Source: Escherichia coli
Lineage (GTDB): Bacteria > Pseudomonadota > Gammaproteobacteria > Enterobacterales > Enterobacteriaceae
Length of the DNA stretch: 64,000 nt
Reading direction: 5' to 3'
NCBI RefSeq assembly: GCF_036503815.1
Contig: NZ_AP027764.1
Location: forward strand, 3,534,001 to 3,598,000
Shown here: piece after piece, positions 9,383 through 19,172 of the stretch
Layout: each line of letters opens with the position of its first letter
Position numbering within the stretch: the first letter of the stretch is position 1
Notes under the pieces: model-generated
The model's input: the letters and a program-made list of their open reading frames with translations, nothing else
What the model was told of the DNA's origin: nothing
Databases searched by the model: none
Position numbers and translations under genes: made by a program

Positions 9383-9420
9383 AGGTAAGTCGGGTACGAC
9401 CTGGCTTACCTCTTTCGCTC
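9383..9420 (+). terminator. Hairpin downstream of ybcH
   Basis: AGGTAAG at 9383-9389 pairs with CTTACCT at 9405-9411. The loop contains a second partial palindrome, and a short T-rich tail (CTCTTTCG) follows. It is a plausible but weak terminator for nfrBA-ybcH. Confidence 0.4.
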
Positions 9421-9555
9421 TCGTCAGAATTCCATCAAGATTAATTGCTAAAAAGCGTGCTAAAGAAAGAAGATCGTTATCGGCGAACGGGCCGATCACT
9501 CATGCAGGAAGCATAGATCCTTTGAGCGGAGTTTCTGATATCTGAGGAGTGCGAA

Positions 9556-10317
9556 ATGCAATTGAGCAGCAGTGAACCTTGCGTGGTGATCCTGACCGAA
9601 AAAGAGGTAGAGGTAAGCGTCAATAACCATGCCACGTTTACCCTTCCGAAAAATTACCTGGCCGCCTTCGCGTGCAACAATAACGTCATTGAACTCTCAA
9701 CGTTAAATCACGTATTAATCACCCACATCAACCGTAACATCATCAACGATTATCTGTTGTTTTTAAATAAGAACTTAACCTGTGTAAAGCCCTGGTCGCG
9801 GCTGGCTACCCCGGTTATCGCTTGTCATAGCCGTACACCGGAAGTGTTCCGGCTAGCCGCCAACCACAGCAAGCAGCAACCCAGCAAACCCTGCGAAGCG
9901 GAGTTGACGCGCGCATTGCTTTTTACCGTATTGTCTAACTTTCTTGAGCAATCGCGGTTTATTGCCCTACTGATGTATATCTTACGCAGCAGCGTCCGCG
10001 ACAGCGTCTGCCGCATTATTCAAAGCGATATTCAGCATTACTGGAATCTGCGAATTGTCGCCAGTTCGCTCTGTTTAAGCCCCAGCCTGCTCAAAAAGAA
10101 ATTAAAAAACGAAAATACCAGCTATAGCCAGATTGTCACAGAGTGTCGTATGCGTTACGCCGTACAGATGTTATTGATGGATAACAAAAATATCACTCAG
10201 GTAGCGCAATTATGTGGCTATAGCAGCACGTCGTACTTTATCTCTGTTTTTAAGGCGTTTTACGGCCTGACACCGTTGAATTATCTCGCCAAACAGCGAC
10301 AAAAAGTGATGTGGTGA
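9556..10317 (+). CDS. envY: EnvY, AraC-family regulator
   Basis: A 253-residue AraC/XylS transcription factor known for affecting porin synthesis at low temperature and in stationary phase. The C-terminal third carries the two helix-turn-helix motifs: NLRIVASSLCLSPSLLKKKL, then ITQVAQLCGYSSTSYFISVF followed by KAFYGLTPLNY. The N-terminal half is not a recognisable sugar-binding cupin. The ribosome site GAGGAGTG lies just before ATG 9556. In K-12 envY is followed by ompT and the DLP12 prophage; here its stop codon lies only 45 bases from argU. Confidence 0.93.
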   Translation: MQLSSSEPCVVILTEKEVEVSVNNHATFTLPKNYLAAFACNNNVIELSTLNHVLITHINRNIINDYLLFLNKNLTCVKPWSRLATPVIACHSRTPEVFRLAANHSKQQPSKPCEAELTRALLFTVLSNFLEQSRFIALLMYILRSSVRDSVCRIIQSDIQHYWNLRIVASSLCLSPSLLKKKLKNENTSYSQIVTECRMRYAVQMLLMDNKNITQVAQLCGYSSTSYFISVFKAFYGLTPLNYLAKQRQKVMW

Positions 10318-10362
10318 AGGGCAAAGCGGAAACAGATAAGACTGGCATAAATGAAGAAGAAA

Positions 10363-10439
10363 TGGCGCGCCCTGCAGGATTCGAACCTGCGGCCCACGAC
10401 TTAGAAGGTCGTTGCTCTATCCAACTGAGCTAAGGGCGC
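10363..10439 (-). tRNA. argU: tRNA-Arg (anticodon TCT), argU
   Basis: A 77-base cloverleaf on the minus strand with encoded CCA: acceptor GCGCCCT pairs with the GGGCGC end, D-loop AGCTCAGTTGGATAGAG, anticodon stem-loop with CTTCTAA (anticodon TCT, reading the rare AGA codon, and AGG) and T-loop GGTTCGAATCC. This is the dnaY/argU gene, into whose 3' end the DLP12 prophage is inserted in K-12. Here the 3' side runs straight into ordinary chromosome and envY, so the site is unoccupied. Confidence 0.98.
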
Positions 10440-10470
10440 GTTGATACCGCAATGCGGTGTAATCGCGTGA

Positions 10471-10498
10471 ATTATACGGTCAACCCTTGCTGAGTCAA
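10471..10498 (-). promoter_or_regulatory. argU promoter
   Basis: On the minus strand, TTGACT (10498-10493) and TATAAT (10476-10471) are separated by 16 bases. This is a near-consensus sigma-70 promoter about 30 bases upstream of the tRNA 5' end. Confidence 0.8.
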
Positions 10499-10681
10499 TG
10501 GCTTTTGATCTGGTTGCTGAACAAGTGAACGACCACGTCTGATTTTCTGATTTATTTCGCTATAGCGGCAAACAAACGCACCCCGCTGCGCATCTGAATC
10601 AAGAAAACCCGTATTTTCATGTATCAAAGTACAATTTCCAGCCCTAACGGAAAATTGTCCTACCCTGTGAGACTGGTAACT

Positions 10682-11314
10682 ATGAAACCAACGTCGGTGA
10701 TCATTATGGATACTCATCCTATCATCAGAATGTCTATTGAAGTTCTGTTGCAAAAAAACAGTGAATTGCAGATTGTCCTGAAAACGGATGATTACCGCAT
10801 AACCATCGATTATCTCCGAACCCGTCCTGTTGATTTAATCATTATGGATATAGACTTGCCCGGTACAGACGGTTTTACCTTCCTGAAAAGAATCAAACAA
10901 ATCCAGAGTACGGTGAAGGTATTATTTTTATCATCAAAATCAGAATGCTTTTATGCGGGCAGAGCGATACAAGCGGGTGCTAACGGTTTTGTCAGTAAAT
11001 GCAATGATCAGAATGATATTTTTCATGCCGTTCAGATGATTCTCTCTGGATACACTTTTTTCCCCAGTGAAACGCTCAACTATATAAAAAGTAATAAATG
11101 CAGCACCAATAATTCAACAGCTACGGTGCTATCTAATCGTGAAGTGACTATATTACGCTATCTGGTTAGCGGATTATCTAATAAAGAAATTGCCGACAAA
11201 CTATTACTTAGCAATAAAACAATTAGTGCGCATAAATCTAATATTTATGGCAAACTCGGTTTGCATTCAATTGTAGAACTTATCGACTACGCCAAATTAT
11301 ATGAATTAATATAA
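10682..11314 (+). CDS. fimZ: FimZ, NarL/LuxR-type response regulator
   Basis: A 210-residue response regulator. The receiver domain has the phospho-acceptor D56 in LIIMDIDLPG and a conserved K in FVSKCND. It is followed by a LuxR-type DNA-binding domain (LSNREVTILRYLVSGLSNKE, then TISAHKSNIYGKLG). ATG 10682 (MKPTSVIIMD) is chosen; an upstream in-frame start at 10619 would add 21 residues with no family support. In Salmonella, FimZ activates type 1 fimbrial genes and represses motility. Here it is convergent with sfmF, with only 2 bases between stop codons. It is a likely regulator of the sfm genes, but that is inferred for E. coli. Confidence 0.93.
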   Translation: MKPTSVIIMDTHPIIRMSIEVLLQKNSELQIVLKTDDYRITIDYLRTRPVDLIIMDIDLPGTDGFTFLKRIKQIQSTVKVLFLSSKSECFYAGRAIQAGANGFVSKCNDQNDIFHAVQMILSGYTFFPSETLNYIKSNKCSTNNSTATVLSNREVTILRYLVSGLSNKEIADKLLLSNKTISAHKSNIYGKLGLHSIVELIDYAKLYELI

Positions 11315-11316
11315 TA

Positions 11317-11832
11317 TTAATTATAATTGATCATAAATATCGCATCCGCTTTCGCCACACCTGGTTGGACACCGCTGGCTAACGCTCGATAATTGGCAAA
11401 AAAGTTTAGCGTTACATTGCCATTTGCATCTACCTCCTCAGTCGGGCTCGCCTCGCCCAGCGCAAGCCGGGAGCGATCGCTCTTGCGTAATTCGATAGCG
11501 ACGGTTTGTGCCATTGCGGGATCGTCCAGGGCCAGCAGGTTGGTATCGGATGCCGGCGTTCCCGTAAATAAAATCGCGACTGAACCCGGAGGACATCCCT
11601 CCAGCCGCAGGCTAAAAGGGACGAGTGCCGTGGTATCGCCAGCGGTCAGTAGTTGTGTCGTAGGCCATCTGCCTAAATCTACCGTCTTATCAACATCCGC
11701 TGTGTTTACGGTACAGGAGAAATCAACAACGTTACCGTGCAAATTGATATTAATCGTTCCTAAAGGGTCAGCTGCCCAGCCACTGGAACTCCACAGTAGC
11801 CCGCAGAAACAGCTAAAGATTACTCTTCTCAT
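11317..11832 (-). CDS. sfmF: SfmF, minor fimbrial subunit
   Basis: A 171-residue type 1-like minor pilin. The start is placed at ATG 11832 because a signal peptide follows at once (MRRVIFSCFCGLLWSSSGWA). A longer in-frame extension to 12027 lies over the end of sfmH and is rejected. Features of chaperone-usher pilins are visible: the paired cysteines FSCTV and EGCPPG about 40 residues apart, and a C-terminal beta-zipper motif ending in MINYN with a penultimate tyrosine. It is the last gene of sfmACDHF, 10 bases after sfmH. Confidence 0.92.
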   Translation of the reverse strand: MRRVIFSCFCGLLWSSSGWAADPLGTININLHGNVVDFSCTVNTADVDKTVDLGRWPTTQLLTAGDTTALVPFSLRLEGCPPGSVAILFTGTPASDTNLLALDDPAMAQTVAIELRKSDRSRLALGEASPTEEVDANGNVTLNFFANYRALASGVQPGVAKADAIFMINYN

Positions 11833-11842
11833 TCTCCGTACC

Positions 11843-12850
11843 TCATTGATAATCGACGCGTAAATACCCCAGCGCGCTAAACGGCCCTTCGGTCGGTTTT
11901 TGACCGGTAATACTGATAGGCCAGGCGCGAAGTGTGACATTGGCTGCCGCAGCTGCATCCAGACGGAAAGGAATAACGCTATTGAGATCGTTAGGCGTGA
12001 TCGGCGTATCGTTCTGATCGGCGACAATAAAACCTAAATCCTGATTGTCCGACACCATCGCCTGACCAGAAACGGCACTGGCTTCCAGACGCATTGTTAA
12101 ATAAGCCTGCGCAGCAACATTCGTACATTTGATCGCAATATTCTTGGTTTGCGGCATGACACCATTAGGTCGATTCCCCGGCCCTGCCGCACTAAATAAC
12201 GATGCACCGATATCACCAAAATCAAATTCAACAATTTGCCCGGCATTTAATTCGCAGTTTTGCGGTACTTCAACCCGGCCACCAAAACTAATGGTATAAA
12301 CAGGTGTAACCAACGGATCGTAAGGCGTTGATGTCACATACACGGTAAACATCACCTGTCTGGGGATCTCCACCATGTTAATAAAAGGACGAATAACCTT
12401 TAAACGAAATATCAAACGAGAATCCATCACCCCGAACGAAAGGTTTTGCGAAACGTTAGGATCTGTTCCCATACGGATATAATTTTGCGGGGGAAATTGA
12501 ATATCCATCACGCTATCAACCAGACTCATCGCACCTAATAGATAATCATTTAATTGCATATATTTATAATTATCGATAGTTTCCTGAACAACAAAGTTGG
12601 TGACATAACTACGGTATGTATAATTCACCAGCGTGCCGGGTGGGCAAATTGCTGACACACCTACCCAGCCGGATTTTTCCGGTAAAACAACAATCTGACC
12701 TGGCTGGTTATTGGTGCTATTAAAGACATTTGAGAGATCATAGTGTTCATCTTCTGCTACGCCAGTACTATTTGCACAAACAGTAGCCCAGGATATGTTT
12801 GTTAACCACAAACATGCCATTGCTAATAATGACCTGCAGATTATCTTCAT
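11843..12850 (-). CDS. sfmH: SfmH, fimbrial tip adhesin
   Basis: A 335-residue two-domain tip protein with a FimH-like layout. An N-terminal signal peptide (MKIICRSLLAMACLWLTNIS, cleavage near WA-TVC) precedes a lectin-like domain (about residues 25-175), followed by a pilin domain (PQNCELNAGQIVEFDFGDIG through LRVDYQ) with the conserved cysteine pair and the C-terminal donor-strand tyrosine. The receptor is unknown. It sits between the usher and SfmF, as in K-12. Without a working usher in this sequence it would not be assembled. Confidence 0.9.
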   Translation of the reverse strand: MKIICRSLLAMACLWLTNISWATVCANSTGVAEDEHYDLSNVFNSTNNQPGQIVVLPEKSGWVGVSAICPPGTLVNYTYRSYVTNFVVQETIDNYKYMQLNDYLLGAMSLVDSVMDIQFPPQNYIRMGTDPNVSQNLSFGVMDSRLIFRLKVIRPFINMVEIPRQVMFTVYVTSTPYDPLVTPVYTISFGGRVEVPQNCELNAGQIVEFDFGDIGASLFSAAGPGNRPNGVMPQTKNIAIKCTNVAAQAYLTMRLEASAVSGQAMVSDNQDLGFIVADQNDTPITPNDLNSVIPFRLDAAAAANVTLRAWPISITGQKPTEGPFSALGYLRVDYQ

Positions 12851-12862
12851 TGATAATTTCCT

Positions 12863-15471
12863 TTATGAGCCAGGATGTGTGCAAACTGCCGAAATAACAG
12901 TGACGGCTTGCTGTAAGCTTTGCTTCGGCAATACATAGTGCGCAATGCAGCGTGAGTTCGCGCCGTCTCCCCACTGAACCAGTAATTCACCAGACAATGG
13001 CGCACCACTTAAATAAACTTGCCCGTCATCACCCACCATACTGGTTATTCCGGTACTGTTTTCCCGTACCAGTGATCCAAACGGCACCGGTTTTCCGCCC
13101 TGGGTAACGGTAATGAGCGCCCGCACGCCTATGCGGGTATCAAAATTGGCACGAACCAACGCGCCTTGCGTCGGCACAACGCTGCTAATATTTTTTTCAA
13201 CATCGATGGAATTCCCCATCGTATTGGTATCAAGCGCGATACGGTTATACCGATAAACCGTGGCATACGGCATCACCGCATAGCCGCGCCAGTCGGTTAA
13301 AATTCCAGTTTGATTTTCAATGCGTACACCGCCTGCGCCAGGCGCTTTAATCAAAACATTGGTATCCCCTAAAGGCTGGCTCAGCGTTATACCATTTTCA
13401 TGCCCGACCACACCGCCAGACAGCTGCCAGTTAACGTCATGTTGATCGCGGTCGTAGTTATACCCGACCCCCAGCGTACCGTAAGCGGCCTGCCAGTTTG
13501 CCGTGGCGCTGCCCGTGTACCCATTATTCGAGGTATCGCCCTGGCTTACGTGATAACTCAGGTTGTGGCCTTCCAGTAAGGTCCCTCCAACGCCTGCCAG
13601 CCAGCTATTTTGCCCGTTGCTGTTACGGTTGGCGTTAAAGGAGGCATAAGCGCGATCGAGCGCATTTTCCCGGGTGTAGCGACGTTTGGTCAGAACATTG
13701 AAAGGCACTGAAACATTAAGTCCGACAATACGTTCGTTATCGGGGATCCCTACAGATTCATTCCACGAAAATGAGAGTGAATAACTGATGCCAACCCAGC
13801 TGCTGGTATACCCCACCTGATACCAAGTATCTGAATCCGAGGTATTCCAGTATTTCTGATGGGTACCTGAGATATAAAGCGAACCGAAGTCATTAAGTGA
13901 TTGTGAAATATTTAACTGCAAACGGTCTTTACGGCTAAAGCGTAAATTGTGGTAATTCACTATTATTGGTTCATCGCGATGCTCACCGTCGTAATCGTAA
14001 TCATATTCGTACCCCTCCATTCGACGATACGCAACATCATCAAGAGTATAAAAACCTTGTGTCGAATAGCGGTAACCCATTAACTGAAAATTGGTGCCGA
14101 AAGTGTTCATTGATTTCGCATAGAGGAAGCGAATGGAATCCCCTCATGACGACTGTCGTCGGCTAACTGACTGCGCGCATGCGTTACATCCAGCGACACT
14201 GCGCCCCAGTTCCCGAGGTTGCGCCCCAGCCCTAACAAAAAGGCGGTGTAATTTGCAGATAATTGCGTCCCGCCGTAGGCAGTAAATTCCTGTGGTAAAC
14301 CGCCGAGTGCCGTGCCCTGAAAAAAGAAAGGCGACGATTGCTGACTATTACCGCTACGAAAATCGCCCGCCGTCAGGTCAAATTTGAAACGCCCTTCGCG
14401 TTGTAAAATTGGCACTGTTGAATACGGAATAGTGTAATTCTGCTGATTACCATCGCGCTCGTCGATGGTGACGTCCAGATCGCCATTTGAAGATGTCGGG
14501 TGCAAATCTGTAATTTCGAAAGCGCCGGGGGAGACATAGCTTTGATAGATAATAAAACCATTTTGCCGAATCGTTAGCTGGGCTGCCGTACGGGCAATCC
14601 CACGTACCGTTGGGGCAAACCCTTGCTGGCTATCTGGATACATATTATCAGAAGAATAAAGCCGTACACCTCGAAATCCGACGCCATCGAAAATATCACT
14701 CCCTGTATTACCGTCTCCCATTACCAGTTCACTTTTCAGCGGAATAATGGCGCGCTGTACCCAGGTGCCAATATTATTCCACTGTTCTGAATGATATCCA
14801 TTTCCGCGAAAATAGTTCCAGGAACCATTGTTGCGTAAACGCCACGGGCCAATATTAATCCCACTGAGTTCACTAAAAAAATAGCTATCGTTACCATTAC
14901 CTCTGTTACCGGTGAAATTATAATTCAGGAGTAAAGCAGGAATACCTTCATCCCACTCTTCAGGCGGAATGTAACCGTGAGCGCTACTCAACAACGCTAT
15001 CTGAGGAATAGTGATGTTCAGGCGCATCGCTGCAAAATCAAAGTTAATTGTGGCATCAGGTACAGCTTTCAGTAAATTAATGCATTTATTATTTTGCTGC
15101 TGGGCTAACTCGGGGAATGCACTGCTATTAAGGCCAATTCGTTCAAGGAGTGCCTGGTTAAAACAAGGCATTAACCCACCTGATTTATCACCTGTATTTA
15201 CTGTCGTCGATTCAAATACGATATCCTGTGAACCAATGAACTCATCATTACGCCAGAGATCCACCCGATACACACCCGCAGGTTGATGATTACCTCTCTC
15301 AAAGCGCGATAAATCAGCAACGGATGTGCCATTCTCTAATAAAAATGCCGGGTTGAAATAACTTTCCGCATAGCTTAAAAAGGAGGGTAAAATGGCAAGA
15401 GATGAATAACAAATTCCGGCCAGACACCAGGTATACCTCTGCGGAATATCCGTAATAGTGGGTATTTTCAT
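12863..15471 (-). pseudogene. sfmD: sfmD fimbrial usher, disrupted by a one-base frameshift
   Basis: The outer-membrane usher that assembles the Sfm fimbria, normally about 867 residues. The first part (from ATG 15471) reads a signal peptide, the N-terminal chaperone-binding domain and half of the barrel, then ends ...DDSRHEGIPFASSMRNQ at 14107. The second part continues in another frame (...MNTFGTNFQLMGYRYSTQGF) to 12863. Adding one G to the G4 run at 14141-14144 restores [20 protein letters not shown] and a single 869-residue usher; a YDYDYD stretch is two residues longer than I recall from K-12. As written the barrel is cut inside, so the protein cannot function. The apparent start at 14110 is an internal methionine. 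Confidence 0.92.
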
Positions 15472-15501
15472 AATTAGCTCTGATATTGTCAGATGATTCG
15501 G

Positions 15502-16194
15502 TTAGTTTAAGTTCACTTCTCTGACTGGGGTTACTGAACCATAATCATTAACGGTCTGAAATTTCAGCTTTCCCTGTACTCCTGAGGGTAAGGGAATTTG
15601 TGAATTAACTCTGGGTGCAGCCATAGCATTCCCCAACTTTTGGCTGCCCACTTGCAGGTTAACCAGGGTGACATAAAAAGGTGATGGATTATGAACATTG
15701 ATATAGTTACCGGATCGCGAAAACTTGAGTGTGTCCGGCGCTTCTGCGGGTAATTCTTGTAGTTGAATTGGACGGAGAAATAACTTCATGCGCGATAAAA
15801 TCGCCAGTTGCAAAACATTCCTGCCGTTCAATGCATTTTTATCTACCGAAGGGATCGTCTTAACATTCATCCAGAACAAAGACTCACGATCTGCCGCCAG
15901 CGGTGGACCGGTGTAAATAATACGCAAGGTATTTTCGCTTTTGGGTTCACTAACAAACAGTGGCGGTGTAATGATGAATGACTTTTCTTTTACACCGCTA
16001 CTGTTTTCAATCCACGAATTGACCAGAAAGCGCTCATTGGTATGGCTATTTCTAATCCATACCGCAGTCTGTTTAGCATCAGCGGGATAAATAATACGCG
16101 TGGCACCTAATGCGATCCCTCCGGCAGCATGGGCGCTGGCCGAAATGATTAAATGAAATATAATGAGCATCAATAACTTTATTTTAGTCATCAT
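15502..16194 (-). CDS. sfmC: SfmC, periplasmic fimbrial chaperone
   Basis: A 230-residue PapD/FimC-type chaperone with a signal peptide (MMTKIKLLMLIIFHLIISAS...HA, cleavage near AHA-AG). The immunoglobulin-like fold is marked by ALGATRIIYPADAKQTAVWI, the conserved arginine strand region RNSHTNERFLVNSWIE, the alternating hydrophobic subunit-binding strand NVLQLAILSRMKLFLRP, and the C-terminal NDYGS block with the conserved lysine strand before it. It delivers Sfm pilins to the SfmD usher by donor-strand complementation. Second gene of the operon, 218 bases after sfmA. Confidence 0.93.
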   Translation of the reverse strand: MMTKIKLLMLIIFHLIISASAHAAGGIALGATRIIYPADAKQTAVWIRNSHTNERFLVNSWIENSSGVKEKSFIITPPLFVSEPKSENTLRIIYTGPPLAADRESLFWMNVKTIPSVDKNALNGRNVLQLAILSRMKLFLRPIQLQELPAEAPDTLKFSRSGNYINVHNPSPFYVTLVNLQVGSQKLGNAMAAPRVNSQIPLPSGVQGKLKFQTVNDYGSVTPVREVNLN

Positions 16195-16413
16195 AGTTAA
16201 TACGCCTTGTGTATTCCTGACGGCAAAAATAAGAAATATAAAGAAATGATTGCTTTGGTTTATTACAACACATCATTCCCTTTTCATTTAATAAAGCGGC
16301 ATGATACAAAGTGAGCGTGATTTCGATTTACATTGCCACCATACCGCTTCAGACAACCGGTACATTACTTTGTTATAAGACGTGATATATAATTCAAAAC
16401 TACGTAGTTTTGA

Positions 16414-16956
16414 TTATTCGTATCTCATAATAAAAGTCGCGTCAGCATTTGCTTGCCCTGCTGATGCACTTGTACCGGTGCCTTTATAACGCGCAGAAAA
16501 ATGAAGAACGTTGGTCCCGGGGATCAAGTTCTGGTTGGTTGAGAAGCTATTCCCATCAGGTTTGAGAATTGCAGATGTATTATCAAGTATTTCAATACCG
16601 ACACCCGTTGCTGTTGTTGTATTGGTACTGGATGCAATGGCCAATAAATTATCATTGATTGCATCCGCCTGACCAGAAAATGCAACGGCAGCATTAGCGG
16701 CAACAACAGGATCGCAGTCGTTCAACTGTATAGTGAATGGAATTAATGCAGAGGTATTACCAACAGCATTGAAAATATCGGTACGATATTGACCGAGTGT
16801 GACAACCTGGTCTGCCGAGTCAGTATTCACTGAACAGGCAGCATTCACCAGTTCGCCTTCAAAGTGAATTGTACCGCCATCTACAACGGCAGCATAACTA
16901 CCCGTAGCGGCGAATAGTGCGGCAGCCAGCGCAGACGAAATAAATCTTAATTTCAT
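16414..16956 (-). CDS. sfmA: SfmA, major fimbrial subunit
   Basis: A 180-residue type 1-like major pilin. ATG 16956 is chosen, giving the signal peptide MKLRFISSALAAALFAATGS with cleavage near YAA; an in-frame start at 16989 adds 11 residues of no use. The GAAGGAATAT before the ATG serves as ribosome site. It has the two pilin cysteines (NAACSV and LNDCDP) and the typical C-terminus ADATFIMRYE. First gene of sfmACDHF. I see no invertible promoter switch like that of fimA. Confidence 0.94.
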   Translation of the reverse strand: MKLRFISSALAAALFAATGSYAAVVDGGTIHFEGELVNAACSVNTDSADQVVTLGQYRTDIFNAVGNTSALIPFTIQLNDCDPVVAANAAVAFSGQADAINDNLLAIASSTNTTTATGVGIEILDNTSAILKPDGNSFSTNQNLIPGTNVLHFSARYKGTGTSASAGQANADATFIMRYE

Positions 16957-17427
16957 ATATATTCCTTCAATCTCATTTATCGACTCCACATCCGTATATA
17001 ACCGATTACTTTATTTAAGACACTGATAGTAGTAAAATTCCTTTTTATCCTCTAAGAATGTCTTAATTGAAAATATGCACTCTATTCTAAAAAATAGAGA
17101 GCCCCGTTAGATGAATATTTCCGCGCAAAATATATTCAACACAAATATAGACCTGAAGCGGTAAATTACCAGGCTGAAAATTCTTTTTATATTGTCAGGT
17201 ATTTCTTAAATTATCTTAATCCTTAGACAAGGAAATAAATCAGTTCCAGATTTACAACGTCATCATGGACGAAAAATGAAGCTTTCAATCTCAGCGACGG
17301 TGCGCCTCACCTTCGCAAGAGGTCGCTTCACGCGATAAATCTGAAACGAAACCTGACAGCGCGCCCCGCTTCTGACAAAATAGGCGCATCCCCTTCGACC
17401 TACGTAACAGATGGAATCCTCTCTCTG
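16957..17427. other. sfmA-folD divergent intergenic region
   Basis: AT-rich on the sfmA side, where the sfmA promoter must lie, and GC-richer within about 160 bases of folD. A small palindrome, CTCTATT at 17080-17086 with AATAGAG at 17093-17099, is the only clear hairpin. No open frame fits a gene: the long minus-strand frame at 17263-17721 runs antisense into folD. Confidence 0.5.
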
Positions 17428-18294
17428 ATGGCAGCAAAGATTATTGACGGTAAAACGATTGCGCAGCAGGTGCGCTCTGAAGTTGCTCAAAAAGTTCAGG
17501 CACGTATTGCAGCTGGACTGCGGGCACCAGGACTGGCCGTAGTACTGGTGGGTAGCAACCCTGCATCGCAAATTTATGTCGCAAGCAAACGCAAAGCTTG
17601 TGAAGAAGTCGGGTTCGTCTCCCGTTCTTATGACCTCCCGGAAACCACCAGCGAAGCGGAGCTGCTGGAGCTTATCGATGCGCTGAATGCCGACAACACC
17701 ATTGATGGCATTCTGGTCCAACTGCCGTTACCGGCGGGTATTGATAACGTCAAAGTACTGGAACGTATTCACCCGGACAAAGACGTAGACGGTTTCCATC
17801 CTTATAACGTCGGTCGCCTGTGCCAGCGCGCGCCGCGTCTGCGTCCCTGCACCCCGCGTGGTATCGTCACACTGCTTGAGCGTTACAACATTGATACCTT
17901 CGGCCTTAACGCCGTGGTGATTGGCGCATCGAATATCGTCGGTCGCCCAATGAGCATGGAACTGTTGCTCGCAGGTTGCACCACCACCGTGACTCACCGC
18001 TTCACTAAAAATCTGCGTCATCACGTAGAAAATGCCGATCTACTGATCGTTGCCGTCGGTAAGCCAGGCTTTATTCCCGGTGACTGGATCAAAGAAGGCG
18101 CAATTGTGATTGATGTCGGCATCAACCGTCTGGAAAATGGCAAAGTTGTGGGCGACGTCGTGTTTGAAGACGCGGCTAAACGCGCCTCATACATTACGCC
18201 TGTTCCGGGCGGCGTTGGCCCGATGACGGTTGCCACGCTGATCGAAAACACGCTACAGGCGTGCGTTGAATATCATGATCCACAGGGTGAGTAA
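17428..18294 (+). CDS. folD: FolD, bifunctional methylenetetrahydrofolate dehydrogenase/cyclohydrolase
   Basis: A 288-residue cytosolic enzyme that converts 5,10-methylene-THF to 5,10-methenyl-THF with NADP and then to 10-formyl-THF, supplying purine synthesis. Family signatures are intact: the catalytic block [13 protein letters not shown] with Y50 and K54, the substrate loop QLPLP, and the Rossmann motif [15 protein letters not shown] followed by [11 protein letters not shown]. Full length for the family. It is followed after one base by ybcJ, with which it is co-transcribed. Confidence 0.97.
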
Positions 18295-18295
18295 C

Positions 18296-18508
18296 ATGGC
18301 GACATTTTCTTTAGGTAAACATCCGCACGTTGAGCTGTGCGACTTGCTGAAACTGGAAGGCTGGAGCGAAAGCGGTGCGCAGGCGAAAATCGCGATTGCC
18401 GAAGGCCAGGTGAAAGTCGACGGCGCGGTTGAAACGCGCAAACGCTGCAAAATTGTCGCCGGGCAGACAGTAAGTTTTGCAGGTCACAGCGTACAGGTTG
18501 TTGCCTGA
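18296..18508 (+). CDS. ybcJ: YbcJ, small S4-like RNA-binding protein
   Basis: A 70-residue basic protein that is essentially one S4-type RNA-binding module: VELCDLLKLEGWSESGAQAK, IAEGQVKVDGAVETRKRCKI and GQTVSFAG. It starts at ATG 18296, one base after the folD stop; an in-frame ATG at 18266 inside folD is rejected. Its RNA target is not known. A strong terminator follows 9 bases after the stop. Confidence 0.93.
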   Translation: MATFSLGKHPHVELCDLLKLEGWSESGAQAKIAIAEGQVKVDGAVETRKRCKIVAGQTVSFAGHSVQVVA

Positions 18509-18516
18509 TCCCTTTC

Positions 18517-18548
18517 CCGGCCTGTATCAACAGGCCGGTTCTCTTTTC
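18517..18548 (+). terminator. Rho-independent terminator after folD-ybcJ
   Basis: CCGGCCTG (18517-18524), a 6-base loop, CAGGCCGG (18531-18538), then TTCTCTTTT. It has a perfect 8-bp GC-rich stem and a U-rich tail. Confidence 0.85.
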
Positions 18549-18615
18549 AGACTGTTGCCCTCTACGCCCCGTTCATCCATGCTGATAGCATCGACATTTT
18601 GCCGAAGCGATCATC

Positions 18616-19137
18616 ATGCCAACCGTTATTACGCACGCCGCCGTTCCCCTTTGCATTGGTTTAGGGTTGGGTTCAAAAGTCATCCCTCCGCGCCTGTTAT
18701 TTGCCGGAATCGTCCTGGCGATGCTGCCCGATGCTGATGTATTGACATTTAAATTTGGCGTTGCTTACGGCAATGTTTTTGGTCATCGCGGGTTCACCCA
18801 TTCGCTGGTGTTTGCGTTTGTTGTCCCGCTGTTATGTGTGCTGATTGGACGTCGATGGTTCAGGGCTGGGCTGATTCGCTGCTGGCTGTTTTTAACCGTT
18901 TCGTTGCTATCGCACAGCTTGCTGGATTCGGTAACCACTGGCGGTAAAGGCGTTGGCTGGCTGTGGCCGTGGTCAGATGAACGCTTTTTCGCTCCCTGGC
19001 AGGTGATTAAAGTCGCGCCGTTTGCATTGTCTCGTTACACCACGCCGTACGGGCATCAAGTGATTATTTCTGAATTGATGTGGGTGTGGTTGCCGGGGAT
19101 GCTACTGATGGGAATGTTGTGGTGGCGCAGACGATAA
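18616..19137 (+). CDS. ybcI: YbcI, inner-membrane metal-dependent hydrolase-like protein
   Basis: A 173-residue membrane protein of the YdjM/YbcI (DUF457) family. About four membrane helices carry conserved polar residues facing one side: TVITHAAVP near the N-terminus, MLPDADV, FGHRGFTHSL and LLSHSLLDSVTTGGKG. The H/D pattern suggests a bound metal, but no substrate is known. It starts at ATG 18616, 68 bases after the preceding terminator, so it has its own promoter, and it is convergent with cysS. Confidence 0.9.
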   Translation: MPTVITHAAVPLCIGLGLGSKVIPPRLLFAGIVLAMLPDADVLTFKFGVAYGNVFGHRGFTHSLVFAFVVPLLCVLIGRRWFRAGLIRCWLFLTVSLLSHSLLDSVTTGGKGVGWLWPWSDERFFAPWQVIKVAPFALSRYTTPYGHQVIISELMWVWLPGMLLMGMLWWRRR

Positions 19138-19161
19138 CCGGATGCGAAAACTCGCATCCGG
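19138..19161. repeat. REP-like palindrome between ybcI and cysS
   Basis: CCGGATGCGA, AAAC, TCGCATCCGG: a perfect 10-bp stem of REP type between two converging genes. It may end transcription from both sides. Confidence 0.75.
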
Positions 19162-19172
19162 CAATAGCGCAA

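Noticed and set aside
11317..12027. Extended sfmF start at 12027
   Set aside because: The extra 65 residues overlap the sfmH end in another frame and would put the signal peptide inside the protein.
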